A stretch of 64,000 nucleotides of DNA from JAIOSM01 sp023143455 (GTDB lineage: Bacteria > Desulfobacterota > Desulfobacteria > Desulfobacterales > Desulfobacteraceae). The notes below the pieces were generated by a model. That model did no database searches and was not told the origin of the DNA. It worked only from the letters and a program-made list of their open reading frames with translations. Positions within the stretch are counted from its first letter, which is position 1. Every line of letters starts with the position of its first letter. This document shows positions 1 through 8,430 of the stretch, in pieces. The position numbers and the translations under genes are program-made. Location of the stretch: positions 11,975-75,974 of the forward strand of contig DAOVTW010000008.1 in the NCBI GenBank assembly GCA_030632885.1, given 5' to 3'.

Positions 1-642
1 CCAAAATCACAAACTAAAAATTCTTTGAGATATGTAGAAAAAAATTCCGGATTTGAAGGATTGATCCTGCGCCCTTTAAGTGCAAAGCTGCTCTCAGAAA
101 CTATTCCTGAAAAAAGAGGTTGGGTTGATCGTGATAAATTATTTAATATAACCGGAAGGTCCAGAAAAGTTCAGATGGAAATGGCAGAAAAATATGGAGT
201 AAAAGAATATTCTTCACCTGCAGGGGGTTGTCTTTTGACTGACAGCACTTTTTCTGGCAGATTAAAAGATGTTTTATTTGTGCAAAAGGATTATGAGATA
301 AGGGAATTATATCTTTTAAAACATGGCCGTCACTTCCGGATTAATAAAAGGCTAAAAGCGATAGTAGGCAGATCAAAAGAGGATAATGAAAATATTTTAA
401 AGTATTATCGAGAAGATAAAGATATCTTGATAAACCCAGTATCATTGCCGGGTCCTGCTGTTCTTATTGTGTCAGGAGAAAGAACAGTACAGGCAGAAAA
501 AATTGGAGGTCTTCTTTGTGCTTCTTACACAAAGGCAAAGCCAGGTGAGACAACAGATATACACATTATGTATCCTGATAAAGAAAAAACGTTTCAGGTA
601 AAAGCCCAAAATAGTTCGGAATTTAAAGAATTGATGATATGA
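1..642 (+). CDS. PP-loop tRNA-thiolation-like protein, C-terminal part (5' end outside window)
   Basis: The reading frame is open back to base 1 (P-K-S-Q-T-K-N-S before the first possible TTG at 25), so this is the C-terminal part of a longer gene that begins upstream. The block SPAGGCLLTD followed by F-S-x-R-L-K-D resembles the segment found after the PP-loop domain in ThiI/MnmA-like tRNA thiolation proteins of Desulfobacterota, and the final ~100 residues look like the small NFACT-R-like (DUF814) tail of those proteins. The ATP-binding PP-loop itself would lie off the left edge, so the reaction (tRNA sulfuration) is an inference. The gene is convergent with the response regulator, with only 6 bases between the stops. 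Confidence 0.6.
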   Translation, partial: PKSQTKNSLRYVEKNSGFEGLILRPLSAKLLSETIPEKRGWVDRDKLFNITGRSRKVQMEMAEKYGVKEYSSPAGGCLLTDSTFSGRLKDVLFVQKDYEIRELYLLKHGRHFRINKRLKAIVGRSKEDNENILKYYREDKDILINPVSLPGPAVLIVSGERTVQAEKIGGLLCASYTKAKPGETTDIHIMYPDKEKTFQVKAQNSSEFKELMI

Positions 643-648
643 GTTTTT

Positions 649-1131
649 TTAATGGAAGGTCATCTTATTCCAGAAGTCTTTTTTGTTTTTGGTCCAATCA
701 GCGCCAAATTTTTTTTCACAGAATGATGCAAGTCTGCTGTACCATTTTATCCAGGGGTTTTCTCCCTTTGCTTTTGCCTCAAGAACATCGTTGAGAAATA
801 TTTCAATATTTGCCATTTCTTTTTTTGGAATATAATATTGTGCACCGCTTTTGTAGGATTTTTCAATGTTTTCAGGGCTTAAGGCATGAGCAGTAAGCAT
901 TACAGCTAATATTTTTTTTTCATTTGCAATGTCTAAGAGGGCATATCCATCTACGCCCATTATGTCAAGAATAACAATATCAAATTCTTGTTCAGATAAC
1001 AAAGCTTTTGCAGTCTCAAAATCTTCTGCCTTGGTAATTGTACATATATCTAAAAGTTCTTCAAGGGATCCAAGTATATCTGGTTCATCGTCAACAATCA
1101 GGATTTTTTTATTCTCAAGTCGGTTTTTCAC
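649..1131 (-). CDS. Single-domain response regulator with short C-terminal tail
   Basis: The protein has 160 residues. Residues 8-115 form a CheY-like receiver: ILIVDDEPD gives the acidic pair (D14/D15), the phosphoacceptor is D56 in VILDIMG, T80 is the conserved Thr and K103/K104 the conserved Lys. The last ~45 residues (KWYSRLASFCEKKFGADW...) are not a known DNA-binding output domain, so it probably signals through protein contacts. The start is GTG at 1131, preceded by a GAGGAG ribosome site. It lies downstream of rlmN on the same strand with a 68-base gap. No sensor kinase is adjacent, so its partner is unknown. Confidence 0.8.
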   Translation of the reverse strand: MKNRLENKKILIVDDEPDILGSLEELLDICTITKAEDFETAKALLSEQEFDIVILDIMGVDGYALLDIANEKKILAVMLTAHALSPENIEKSYKSGAQYYIPKKEMANIEIFLNDVLEAKAKGENPWIKWYSRLASFCEKKFGADWTKNKKDFWNKMTFH

Positions 1132-1199
1132 TATGGTTTTTCTCCTCTGTTTTTTTAAAATATTTAAACAAAATAACTGGTTTCATAAAAAAAATAAAC

Positions 1200-2249
1200 C
1201 TAATTATTCTCTTCAATTAAAAATTTAGCTTTAAGCTGACCACAGGCTGCTGATATGTCGCTGCCTTTACTCTTTCTAATAATAGTAGTAAAGTTTTCAT
1301 CAAGCAATATTTGCAAAAATTTACTTACTTTTTCATTGGAAGGTTTTTTAAATCTTGTTCTACCATGCTCGTTAAAAGGAATAAGATTTATTTTTGCTTT
1401 GATGGGAGCAAGCATTTTACATAATCTGATAGCATCATCTTCAGTATCATTAACGCCATCAATCAAAATATATTCAAATGTTATTTTATTTCTTGGTCTC
1501 ATTTTGAATGTTTTGCAGGCATTAAGAAGTTGTTTGAGAGGGTATTTATTGTTTATAGGCATAAGCATTGATCGAGTTTTATCATCTGTGGCATTAAGGG
1601 AAACAGCAAGGTTAGCATTGGTAATAAGCCCAAGTTTTTCCATTTCAGGTACAAGCCCGCAAGTTGAGATTGTAATTTTCCCTACGGAAAGTTTGAGCCC
1701 GTATTCAGCATCAGTCATTATTTTTAATGCCTGGACAATGGTGTCGTAGTTGGCAAGGGGTTCACCCATTCCCATGAATACAATGTTTGCAAGCTTGTTG
1801 TTGGTTTTACTCTCTATAAGATATTGTCTGATATCACGGATTTGTGAGATAATTTCAGAAGGAGTCAGGTTTCTTTTAAAACCAATTTTTGCAGTGAGGC
1901 AAAATTTGCAGTTTTGTGCACACCCCACCTGGGAGGATATACATAGAGTGAAATGATCCTTTACTGGTATAAGTACAGATTCAATATGATTTCCATCACT
2001 TAGCTGGAACAGGAATTTTTCTGTTCCATCTGTGGATTTTTCTTTTGTTTCAAGATCTAGCCTTGGGATGTTAAAATTGTTAATTAATAATGATTGCATC
2101 TCCCTGCCAACGTCAGTCATTTCTTTAAAGCTGTTTGCCTGGCGTATGTAAATCCATTTGAAAATCTGTTTTGCTCTGAAAGGGCGGATGCCGTGTTCTT
2201 CAAGCCATTGAGCGAGTTCCTCCCTAGAATAATTCAAAATATCCTGCAT
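1200..2249 (-). CDS. rlmN: Dual-specificity 23S rRNA/tRNA adenine-C2 methyltransferase RlmN
   Basis: This radical-SAM enzyme methylates C2 of A2503 in 23S rRNA and A37 of some tRNAs. In the 349-residue form starting at ATG 2249 the 4Fe-4S motif CxxxCxxC is C110, C114 and C117. C103 and C336 (in SDISAACGQL) match the two mechanistic cysteines of the family. GMGEPLANYD is the usual SAM-domain glycine motif. The frame stays open 68 codons further upstream, but that stretch is unlike RlmN and runs through the region antisense to the start of ffh. ATG 2249 with GGAG upstream and the sequence MQDILNYSREEL fits the family start. It is divergent from ffh. Confidence 0.93.
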   Translation of the reverse strand: MQDILNYSREELAQWLEEHGIRPFRAKQIFKWIYIRQANSFKEMTDVGREMQSLLINNFNIPRLDLETKEKSTDGTEKFLFQLSDGNHIESVLIPVKDHFTLCISSQVGCAQNCKFCLTAKIGFKRNLTPSEIISQIRDIRQYLIESKTNNKLANIVFMGMGEPLANYDTIVQALKIMTDAEYGLKLSVGKITISTCGLVPEMEKLGLITNANLAVSLNATDDKTRSMLMPINNKYPLKQLLNACKTFKMRPRNKITFEYILIDGVNDTEDDAIRLCKMLAPIKAKINLIPFNEHGRTRFKKPSNEKVSKFLQILLDENFTTIIRKSKGSDISAACGQLKAKFLIEENN

Positions 2250-2346
2250 AAATATAAAGCTCCAAGTTGTAATAATCTCTTGACATAACACGAAATTTAT
2301 ATTAATTTCAATAGGTTTAATGTAGGTGATAATAAAAAGTTGATTT

Positions 2347-3672
2347 ATGTTTGATAATTTAAGTGACAAACTTGATTCTGTATTTAAAAAGCTCAAGGGT
2401 CGTGGTACGCTCAATGAAAAGAATATTGAGGATGGGCTGAAGCAAGTGCGCATGGCGCTTCTTGAAGCGGATGTGAATTACAGAGTTGTAAAAGATGTTA
2501 TTTTAGATATAAAAAATAGAGCTCTTGGCACCGAAGTGATGAAAAGTCTTACTCCGGGTCAACAGGTAATTAAGATTGTAAATGATGAATTTACCCGAAT
2601 GATGGGTTCTTCCCATGAAGGTCTTGATTTGTCAGGGAAGGGACCTGTTTCCATAATGCTTGTTGGATTGCAGGGCTCTGGAAAAACTACAACTGCTGGT
2701 AAGCTTGCTTATTATTTGTCAAACCAAGGAAGAAAACCATTTTTAGTACCAGCAGATGTGTATAGACCTGCTGCTATTGAGCAGTTAAAGAAAATCGGGA
2801 AACAACTTGGTTTTCCTGTCTTTGATTCTAACCCTGACATGAAGCCGTTAAAGATTTGTCAGGCAGCCCGAAATGAAGCCGTAAAACAAGGGTATGATAC
2901 AATGCTTCTTGATACGGCGGGTCGACTGCATCAGGATGAAGAATTAATGGCAGAACTGGATCTCTTGAAAAAAGCCATGAATCCATCAGAAATACTTTTG
3001 GTGGCAGATGCCATGACTGGTCAGGATGCTGTTAATATTGCCTTATCTTTTGATAAGCGCCTTGATTTGAGTGGCGTTGTCCTAACCAAGATGGATGGTG
3101 ATGCAAGAGGCGGTGCTGCTCTTTCAATTAATGCAGTTACTGGAAAACCTTTAAAGTTTATAGGTGTTGGAGAAAAGCTACAAGCTTTGGAGCCTTTTCA
3201 TCCTGACAGGATGGCTTCAAGGATTTTGGGGATGGGAGATACACTCTCATTTATTGAAAAAGCCCAGGAGGCTGTTGATCAAAAAGAAGCAGAAAAGCTT
3301 GAAAAGAAACTCAAGAAGAATCGTTTTACTCTTGAGGATTTTCGTAATCAAATGCAATCTGTAAGGAAAATGGGATCTATTAAAGACCTTATTGGCATGA
3401 TACCTGGTATTAACAAGAAACAGCTTAAGGGAATGAATATTGATGACAAGGAGTTTGGAAAAATTGAGGCAATTATTAATTCCATGACTCCCGAAGAACG
3501 TAAAAAGCATTTGATTATTAAGGCAAGCAGGAAAAAAAGAATTGCAAAGGGAAGCGGAGTTAAAGTACAAGATGTAAATAAGCTTCTCAAAAGTTATGCA
3601 CAGACAATGAAAATGATTAAGAAGTTTAATAAGGGAGGCATGCGTTCCATACAGGACATGCTTCCATTTTAA
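2347..3672 (+). CDS. ffh: Signal recognition particle protein Ffh (SRP54)
   Basis: Ffh is a GTPase that binds signal sequences together with 4.5S RNA and delivers ribosomes to FtsY at the inner membrane. The 441 residues show an N domain (1-95), a G domain with P-loop GLQGSGKT (107-114), DTAGR (189-193) and TKMD (247-250), and a Met-rich M domain (about 325-440) containing GMIPGI and KRIAKGSG. The length is normal for the family. It opens the ffh-rpsP-khpA-rimM-trmD-rplS block, with rpsP following after 15 bases. Confidence 0.96.
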   Translation: MFDNLSDKLDSVFKKLKGRGTLNEKNIEDGLKQVRMALLEADVNYRVVKDVILDIKNRALGTEVMKSLTPGQQVIKIVNDEFTRMMGSSHEGLDLSGKGPVSIMLVGLQGSGKTTTAGKLAYYLSNQGRKPFLVPADVYRPAAIEQLKKIGKQLGFPVFDSNPDMKPLKICQAARNEAVKQGYDTMLLDTAGRLHQDEELMAELDLLKKAMNPSEILLVADAMTGQDAVNIALSFDKRLDLSGVVLTKMDGDARGGAALSINAVTGKPLKFIGVGEKLQALEPFHPDRMASRILGMGDTLSFIEKAQEAVDQKEAEKLEKKLKKNRFTLEDFRNQMQSVRKMGSIKDLIGMIPGINKKQLKGMNIDDKEFGKIEAIINSMTPEERKKHLIIKASRKKRIAKGSGVKVQDVNKLLKSYAQTMKMIKKFNKGGMRSIQDMLPF

Positions 3673-3687
3673 GGAGAAAACAAGTAA

Positions 3688-3942
3688 ATGGCAGTAAAAA
3701 TAAGACTTTCCAGAAAGGGAACAAAAAAGCGACCTTTTTACAGAATTGTTGCAGCAGATGTAGAAGCGCCAAGAGATGGGAAATACATTGAAAACCTTGG
3801 TACTTATAACCCAATGGTTGAACCGAATGCTGTAACTTTAAAAGAGGATAGGATAAAATACTGGTTAACTGAAGGTGCAAAAACCAGCGATACAGTTAAA
3901 AGTATTTTTAAAAAACAGGGTTTGAGTATGAATCCTGTATAG
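3688..3942 (+). CDS. rpsP: 30S ribosomal protein S16
   Basis: S16 is a small-subunit assembly protein. The 84 residues begin MAVKIRLSRKGTKKRPFYRI, the family signature, and contain the conserved YIENLGTYNP segment and the TVKSIFKKQG end. AAGGAG lies just upstream of the ATG. It sits between ffh and khpA in the usual order. Confidence 0.97.
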   Translation: MAVKIRLSRKGTKKRPFYRIVAADVEAPRDGKYIENLGTYNPMVEPNAVTLKEDRIKYWLTEGAKTSDTVKSIFKKQGLSMNPV

Positions 3943-3996
3943 GAGAGTGTTGATGTTCCATTGTCTCAAGACCCCTTAGATAAAGGAGAGAAAACT

Positions 3997-4227
3997 ATGA
4001 AAGAGTTGATCACTTATATTGCAAAGGCCTTGGTTGATAATCCTGATCAGGTGGAGGTTCTGGAAGTGAAGGGTGGACAAACATCTGTACTTGAGTTGAA
4101 AGTGGCAAAAGAGGATTTGGGGAAAGTAATTGGGAAGCAGGGTAGATCTGCTCGTGCCATGAGAACTATTTTAAGTGCTGCATCAACTAAAATAAAAAAG
4201 CGTACAGTTCTTGAGATTGTTGAATAA
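3997..4227 (+). CDS. khpA: KH-domain RNA-binding protein KhpA
   Basis: This is a 76-residue single KH domain of the KhpA/YlqC type, an RNA-binding protein that in other bacteria pairs with KhpB/Jag. The nucleic-acid loop is IGKQGRSARAMRTI (GxxG). The start is ATG 3997 because AAAGGAGAG lies 6-12 bases upstream; the longer reading from TTG 3961 adds 12 residues not seen in the family and lacks such a site. It is placed between rpsP and rimM as in many Desulfobacterota and Firmicutes, and rimM follows after 3 bases. Confidence 0.92.
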   Translation: MKELITYIAKALVDNPDQVEVLEVKGGQTSVLELKVAKEDLGKVIGKQGRSARAMRTILSAASTKIKKRTVLEIVE

Positions 4228-4230
4228 TTA

Positions 4231-4755
4231 ATGACAGGAAAAGCTCTGTTTATAATTGGTGAAGTAGTTGGGGTGCATGGGCTTGGAGGAAATCTTAAAG
4301 TTCGATCATATGCAGAGTCAATTGAGACATATAAACCTGGAATTAATGTTAAGCTTAAATCTTCAGAAAAAGATGATGAAACTTGGTATGAGGTGTTAAA
4401 CGCTTCAAATCACAAAAAAGGAATTTTGCTTTCTTTAAAAGGGGTTCAAGATATAAATCTTGCTCAATCCTTAAAAGGTAAGGAGATCTTTATTAAAAGA
4501 GAAGATTTACCCGAACTTGAAGAAAATGCTTATTTTTGGCAGGATTTGATTGGGCTTGAAGTGCTTGATAAAAAGCGTGGGTCTCTTGGAAAAATTGATA
4601 GTATCCTTCAGACAGGGGCTAATGACGTTTTTGTTGTAAAGACAAACAAGAATGGGGACAAAGAAGAAGTTCTTGTTCCGGCAATTGAATCTGTTATTAT
4701 TTCTGTGAATATCAAAGAAGGAACAATGGAGATTGAGTTACCTAAGGGTTTGTAA
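4231..4755 (+). CDS. rimM: 16S rRNA processing protein RimM
   Basis: RimM binds S19 and assists maturation of the 30S head. The 174 residues show the N-terminal RimM barrel (IGEVVGVHGLGGNLKVRSYAE) and the PRC-barrel-like C-terminal half (YFWQDLIGLEV ... GANDVFVVK ... EVLVPAIESVI). The stop and the trmD start share a base (TAATG), which suggests translational coupling. Confidence 0.95.
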   Translation: MTGKALFIIGEVVGVHGLGGNLKVRSYAESIETYKPGINVKLKSSEKDDETWYEVLNASNHKKGILLSLKGVQDINLAQSLKGKEIFIKREDLPELEENAYFWQDLIGLEVLDKKRGSLGKIDSILQTGANDVFVVKTNKNGDKEEVLVPAIESVIISVNIKEGTMEIELPKGL

Positions 4756-5507
4756 TGAAATTTACAGTATTGACATTGTTTCCTGAATTTGTTTCTTCTT
4801 TTTTTAATTATGGAGTTATTGGAAGGGCTTTTAAAAAGAAAATCATTTTTGGACAAAGTATTGATATTAGAGATTTTGCCGTTGACACGCATAAGACAGT
4901 TGATGACAAACCTTATGGCGGTGGGTGTGGCATGGTTATTAAGCCCGAAATCCTTGATTCAGCAATTGTCAGCACAAAAAAGAAATATCCAGAATCCAAA
5001 GTTTTACTTATGACTCCTAAGGGCATACCCTTTGATCAAAAAAAAGCTCGGACTATGGCATGTAAAAACGAGGATCTTATTTTTGTTTGTGGAAGATATG
5101 AAGGTATTGATGAAAGAGTTTGTCAAAAGCATGTGGATGAAGAAGTGTCCATGGGTGATTTTGTAATGACTGGAGGAGAAGTTGCTGCCATGGCAGTTAT
5201 AGATTCCGTGGCAAGGTTGCTACCGGGAGTACTTGGAGGAGAGACTTCAGCCGAGTTGGATTCTTTCAGTAATGACAGACTTGAACATGATCAGTTTACT
5301 CGCCCGTTGGAGTTTGAACAGGAAAAGGTACCTGATGTACTTATATCAGGAAATCATAAGATGATTGAAGAATGGAGAAGGCGTTCATCTGTAATTACAA
5401 CTTTTATTAAGAGACCGGATCTTTTTAAGACAAAAAGTCCAGATGAAAAAGAGAGAAAAATTTTAAAAGAGTTGTGTCAGGAATTAGAAGAGCTTGTTAA
5501 CAAATAA
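4755..5507 (+). CDS. trmD: tRNA (guanine37-N1)-methyltransferase TrmD
   Basis: TrmD uses SAM to make m1G37 in tRNAs and prevents +1 frameshifting. The 250 residues start MKFTVLTLFPE and carry DDKPYGGGCGMV, the VCGRYEGIDERV motif and the trefoil-knot segment MTGGEVAAMAVIDSVARLLPG. The length and domain plan are normal. The next methyltransferase gene overlaps its last 14 bases. Confidence 0.96.
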   Translation: MKFTVLTLFPEFVSSFFNYGVIGRAFKKKIIFGQSIDIRDFAVDTHKTVDDKPYGGGCGMVIKPEILDSAIVSTKKKYPESKVLLMTPKGIPFDQKKARTMACKNEDLIFVCGRYEGIDERVCQKHVDEEVSMGDFVMTGGEVAAMAVIDSVARLLPGVLGGETSAELDSFSNDRLEHDQFTRPLEFEQEKVPDVLISGNHKMIEEWRRRSSVITTFIKRPDLFKTKSPDEKERKILKELCQELEELVNK

Positions 5508-6051
5508 TCTCTATCTTGCCTTGATACACTCTCCGGTTGTCAACAAAAATGGAAAAGCAATCGGTTCTGCTCTTACAACCATTGATTTGCATGATATTGC
5601 AAGAGCGGCAAGGACTTTTGGAGTTAAAGGATTTTATGTTGTAACACCATTTGAAGATCAGCAAATACTGGCTCATAAAATAATTGAGCATTGGACAAAT
5701 GGTGTAGGCGGAGAAGCCAATCCTGATCGGAAGAAAGCGCTTGAATTGATAAGGGTTGTATCAACTTTTGAAGATGCATGTGCTGATATTAATAAAGAAC
5801 ATAAAAAGAGACCTGTTACTATTGGGACAAGTGCAAAAGAACACAGAAATTCAGCTTCAATTGTGAAGCTTAAAGAGGAGCTAAATAAAGAAAATCCCTA
5901 TATAATGGCTTTTGGCACTGCATGGGGGCTTTCAGAACAATTTATTGAATATTGTGATATGATATTGGAACCTATAAAAGGTGAAGGTGAGTTTAATCAT
6001 CTTTCAGTTAGATCTGCTGTTTCAATATATTTAGATCGAATTTGTAATTAA
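5494..6051 (+). CDS. SPOUT-like RNA methyltransferase, PF09936 family
   Basis: The protein has 185 residues beginning NLYLALIHSPVVNKNG and is of the TrmD-associated family annotated as SAM-dependent RNA methyltransferase (Methyltrn_RNA_4). It has a C-terminal SPOUT-like part with MAFGTAWGLSEQF and the GEGEFNHLSVRSAVSIYLDR motif typical of knotted methyltransferases. The substrate is not known from sequence. The start is probably TTG 5494 inside the end of trmD, with AGAAGAG just before it; no ATG fits. The tight overlap points to coupled translation with trmD. Confidence 0.85.
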   Translation: MLTNNLYLALIHSPVVNKNGKAIGSALTTIDLHDIARAARTFGVKGFYVVTPFEDQQILAHKIIEHWTNGVGGEANPDRKKALELIRVVSTFEDACADINKEHKKRPVTIGTSAKEHRNSASIVKLKEELNKENPYIMAFGTAWGLSEQFIEYCDMILEPIKGEGEFNHLSVRSAVSIYLDRICN

Positions 6052-6091
6052 TTTAAGTTTAAAGCTTTTGTAAAATATTAGGAGGAGCAAA

Positions 6092-6442
6092 ATGGTAAAC
6101 ATTATTGAACAAATAGAAAGAGAACAAATGCGTACAGATATCCCTGATTTTGAATCAGGTGATTCAGTTAAGGTACACGTTAAGATACGTGAAGGTGAAA
6201 AAGAGCGTATTCAGATTTTCCCAGGAGTAGTAATCAAGAAAACCAAAGGGTTGAGTAAAGCACGCTTTATAGTAAGAAAAATTTCCGGCGGTATTGGAGT
6301 TGAAAGGACATTCCCACTTTATTCACCTTCAATAGATAAAATTGAAGTTATTACCCGAGGTCGTGTAAGAAGAGCAAAGCTTTATTATCTTAGAGACCGT
6401 CGTGGTAAGTCTGCAAGAATTGCTGAAAAGCGCCCAGCTTAA
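6092..6442 (+). CDS. rplS: 50S ribosomal protein L19
   Basis: L19 lies at the 30S-50S interface. The 116 residues show the family core GDSVKVHVKIREGEKERIQ, FPGVVIKKT, SGGIGVERTFPLYSPSI and the basic C-terminus KLYYLRDRRGKSARI. A strong AGGAGGAG ribosome site lies 4 bases before the ATG. It is followed by rnhB. Confidence 0.97.
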   Translation: MVNIIEQIEREQMRTDIPDFESGDSVKVHVKIREGEKERIQIFPGVVIKKTKGLSKARFIVRKISGGIGVERTFPLYSPSIDKIEVITRGRVRRAKLYYLRDRRGKSARIAEKRPA

Positions 6443-6460
6443 GCTAAAAATTTGAAACCC

Positions 6461-7066
6461 ATGAGACAGTTTGAAGATGGAGCTTTCAATAATGGGTATA
6501 AAGTTGTCGCAGGTATAGATGAGGCCGGCAGAGGACCACTCGCCGGCCCTGTTGTCTCTGCATCAGTTGTCTTGCCTGAAGGTTTTTCTGACCCTGACAT
6601 TACAGATTCTAAAAAGCTTACCCCAAAAAAACGGATTCTTCTTTATTCAAAAATAACCGAATGTGCATTATTTGTAGCAATTGGAATTTCTGACACCCTT
6701 GAAATTGAAAAAGTAAACATTTTGAATGCATCGCTCAACAGCATGAAAAGATCAGTTGAAAATTTACTGGTGCCCCCTGATTTTTTGCTAATTGATGGCA
6801 AGTTCGAGATTGATTCTGATATCCCCCAAAAAGCCATAATCAGAGGTGATTCAAGAAGTGTCTCCATTGCTGCTGCATCTATTATTGCAAAAGTGGAAAG
6901 AGACAAACTTATGTTCAAATTTGATCAATTATACCCAGAATATGGTTTTGCAAAGCACAAAGGATATCCTACAAAAGCGCATAAAAAAGCAATACTTGAT
7001 CATGGCATAACTCCCATTCACAGGAAAACATTTAAAGGTGTCAAAGAGGTGTTGTTTGCCAAGTAA
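6461..7066 (+). CDS. rnhB: Ribonuclease HII
   Basis: RNase HII removes ribonucleotides misincorporated into DNA and RNA primers. The catalytic motif GIDEAGRGPLAGPVV supplies Asp and Glu, DSKKLT follows, IDGKF carries the third acid and RGDSRSVSIAAASIIAKVERD the fourth region. I place the start at ATG 6461 (201 residues); a TTG at 6452 would add three residues. Neither has a clear ribosome site, so translation may depend on the flow from rplS. The end overlaps yraN. Confidence 0.94.
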   Translation: MRQFEDGAFNNGYKVVAGIDEAGRGPLAGPVVSASVVLPEGFSDPDITDSKKLTPKKRILLYSKITECALFVAIGISDTLEIEKVNILNASLNSMKRSVENLLVPPDFLLIDGKFEIDSDIPQKAIIRGDSRSVSIAAASIIAKVERDKLMFKFDQLYPEYGFAKHKGYPTKAHKKAILDHGITPIHRKTFKGVKEVLFAK

Positions 7067-7421
7067 AGCACAAATAACAGGCAAGCTTGGAGAAGATGCA
7101 GCAGCAATATACATCGAAGAAAATGGTTTTGTAATTCTTGATAAAAATTATAGAGTGAAAAATGCTGAAATAGATATTATTGCAAAAGACAAAGATACAA
7201 TTGCTTTTATTGAAGTAAAAACAAGAAAAACTTTAAGAAAAGGATTGCCCTCAGAATCAGTAAATTATACAAAGCAAAAAAAGATTATTTCAGCAGCATT
7301 ATATTATATAAGAGAAAATAATATAAATAACACAAGGCTCAGGTTTGATGTGATTGAAGTGTTTGATAAAAATGGTTCCCACGAGCTGAATTTAATAAAA
7401 AATGCATTTCAGGCTTCTTAA
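7056..7421 (+). CDS. yraN: UPF0102 (YraN) endonuclease-fold protein
   Basis: This is a 121-residue protein with the YraN core: GKLGEDAAAIYIEENGFVIL, then the nuclease-like N-x-EIDIIAKD and IAFIEVKTRK motifs of the PD-(D/E)xK fold. The biological role is not established. I choose TTG 7056 as start because AGAGGTG precedes it and the family starts shortly before G-x-x-GE; a GTG at 7038 in the same frame is possible. It overlaps the end of rnhB, and its stop abuts the ATG of rsmI. Confidence 0.85.
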   Translation: MPSKAQITGKLGEDAAAIYIEENGFVILDKNYRVKNAEIDIIAKDKDTIAFIEVKTRKTLRKGLPSESVNYTKQKKIISAALYYIRENNINNTRLRFDVIEVFDKNGSHELNLIKNAFQAS

Positions 7422-8291
7422 ATGGAAGATATTTCAAAACCAGCTAAAGGCATCCTGTACATTGTAGCAACTCCTATTGGAAATTTGGAAGATGTAACAT
7501 ATCGAGCTGTTAGGATTTTAAAAGAAGTTGATCTTATAGCTGCTGAAGACACAAGACATACATTAAAACTCCTTAATCATTTTGATATTGAAAACAAGTG
7601 TATTTCCTGTAACGAGCAAAATGAAGAGAGAAGGGCAGAAGAGTTTATTTTAAAGCTTAATCAGGGGTTAAATATTGCTCTTGTTTCCGATGCAGGTACA
7701 CCTTCTGTTTCAGATCCAGGGTTTAAGATAGTAAGAAGAATAATTAAAGAAAAGATTGATGTAATACCAATCCCGGGTTGCAGTGCTGCCATTGCAGGAT
7801 TAAGCGTTGCAGGCTTACCAACAGACTCATTTATCTTCAAAGGGTTTCTCCCCAGAAAAAAGGGAAAAAGGAAAACTATAATTAGTGAATTAGCTAGTGA
7901 AAAATCAACCCTGATTTTTTATGAATCTCCCCGAAGAATTATTACATTAATTGAAGAAATAATTGCAATTTTGGGAAACAGACCTGCAATGCTGGCACGA
8001 GAGATTACAAAGCTACATGAAGAGTATATCCGAGGTAATCTTGAATATGTGCTAGCGATGCTTAAAGAAAAAGATCAGGTTAAAGGCGAATGTTCCTTAT
8101 ATATTCATGGCTGTGATACTGAGATTAAAGTTGATGACAATGAACTTGATGATGAAATTAGAATAGAGTTAAGTAATGCTGATCAATCAAAGCTTGGTAC
8201 ATCAGATATAGCTAAAAATATTGCAACACGATTTTCTCTTCCTAGAAAAAAAGTTTATGATAGGGTAGTAAAACTTAAGAATAATCTTTGA
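7422..8291 (+). CDS. rsmI: 16S rRNA (cytidine1402-2'-O)-methyltransferase RsmI
   Basis: RsmI 2'-O-methylates C1402 in the 30S decoding centre. The 289 residues contain LYIVATPIGNLEDVTYRAVR, AAEDTRHTLKLL, LVSDAGTPSVSDPG and IPGCSAAIAGLSVAGLPTD, the standard tetrapyrrole-methylase-fold motifs, followed by a C-terminal helical domain. It starts directly after yraN without a gap and ends the rightward translation operon. Confidence 0.95.
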   Translation: MEDISKPAKGILYIVATPIGNLEDVTYRAVRILKEVDLIAAEDTRHTLKLLNHFDIENKCISCNEQNEERRAEEFILKLNQGLNIALVSDAGTPSVSDPGFKIVRRIIKEKIDVIPIPGCSAAIAGLSVAGLPTDSFIFKGFLPRKKGKRKTIISELASEKSTLIFYESPRRIITLIEEIIAILGNRPAMLAREITKLHEEYIRGNLEYVLAMLKEKDQVKGECSLYIHGCDTEIKVDDNELDDEIRIELSNADQSKLGTSDIAKNIATRFSLPRKKVYDRVVKLKNNL

Positions 8292-8430
8292 TGTGGCATA
8301 TATGGCATCGTAAATTAAAAATAATGAATAAAAAATTTGTTTGTTATTAATTGGCATTTAAGTTATTAAGGCAAACAGGCATGGTAGTAAACGGTTAGAA
8401 ATCAAAATAATACAAATCTAAGGAGTACCA

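Noticed and set aside
2250..2453. N-terminal extension of RlmN by 68 codons
   Set aside because: It has no family similarity, runs antisense into ffh, and ATG 2249 has a ribosome site and the usual N-terminus.
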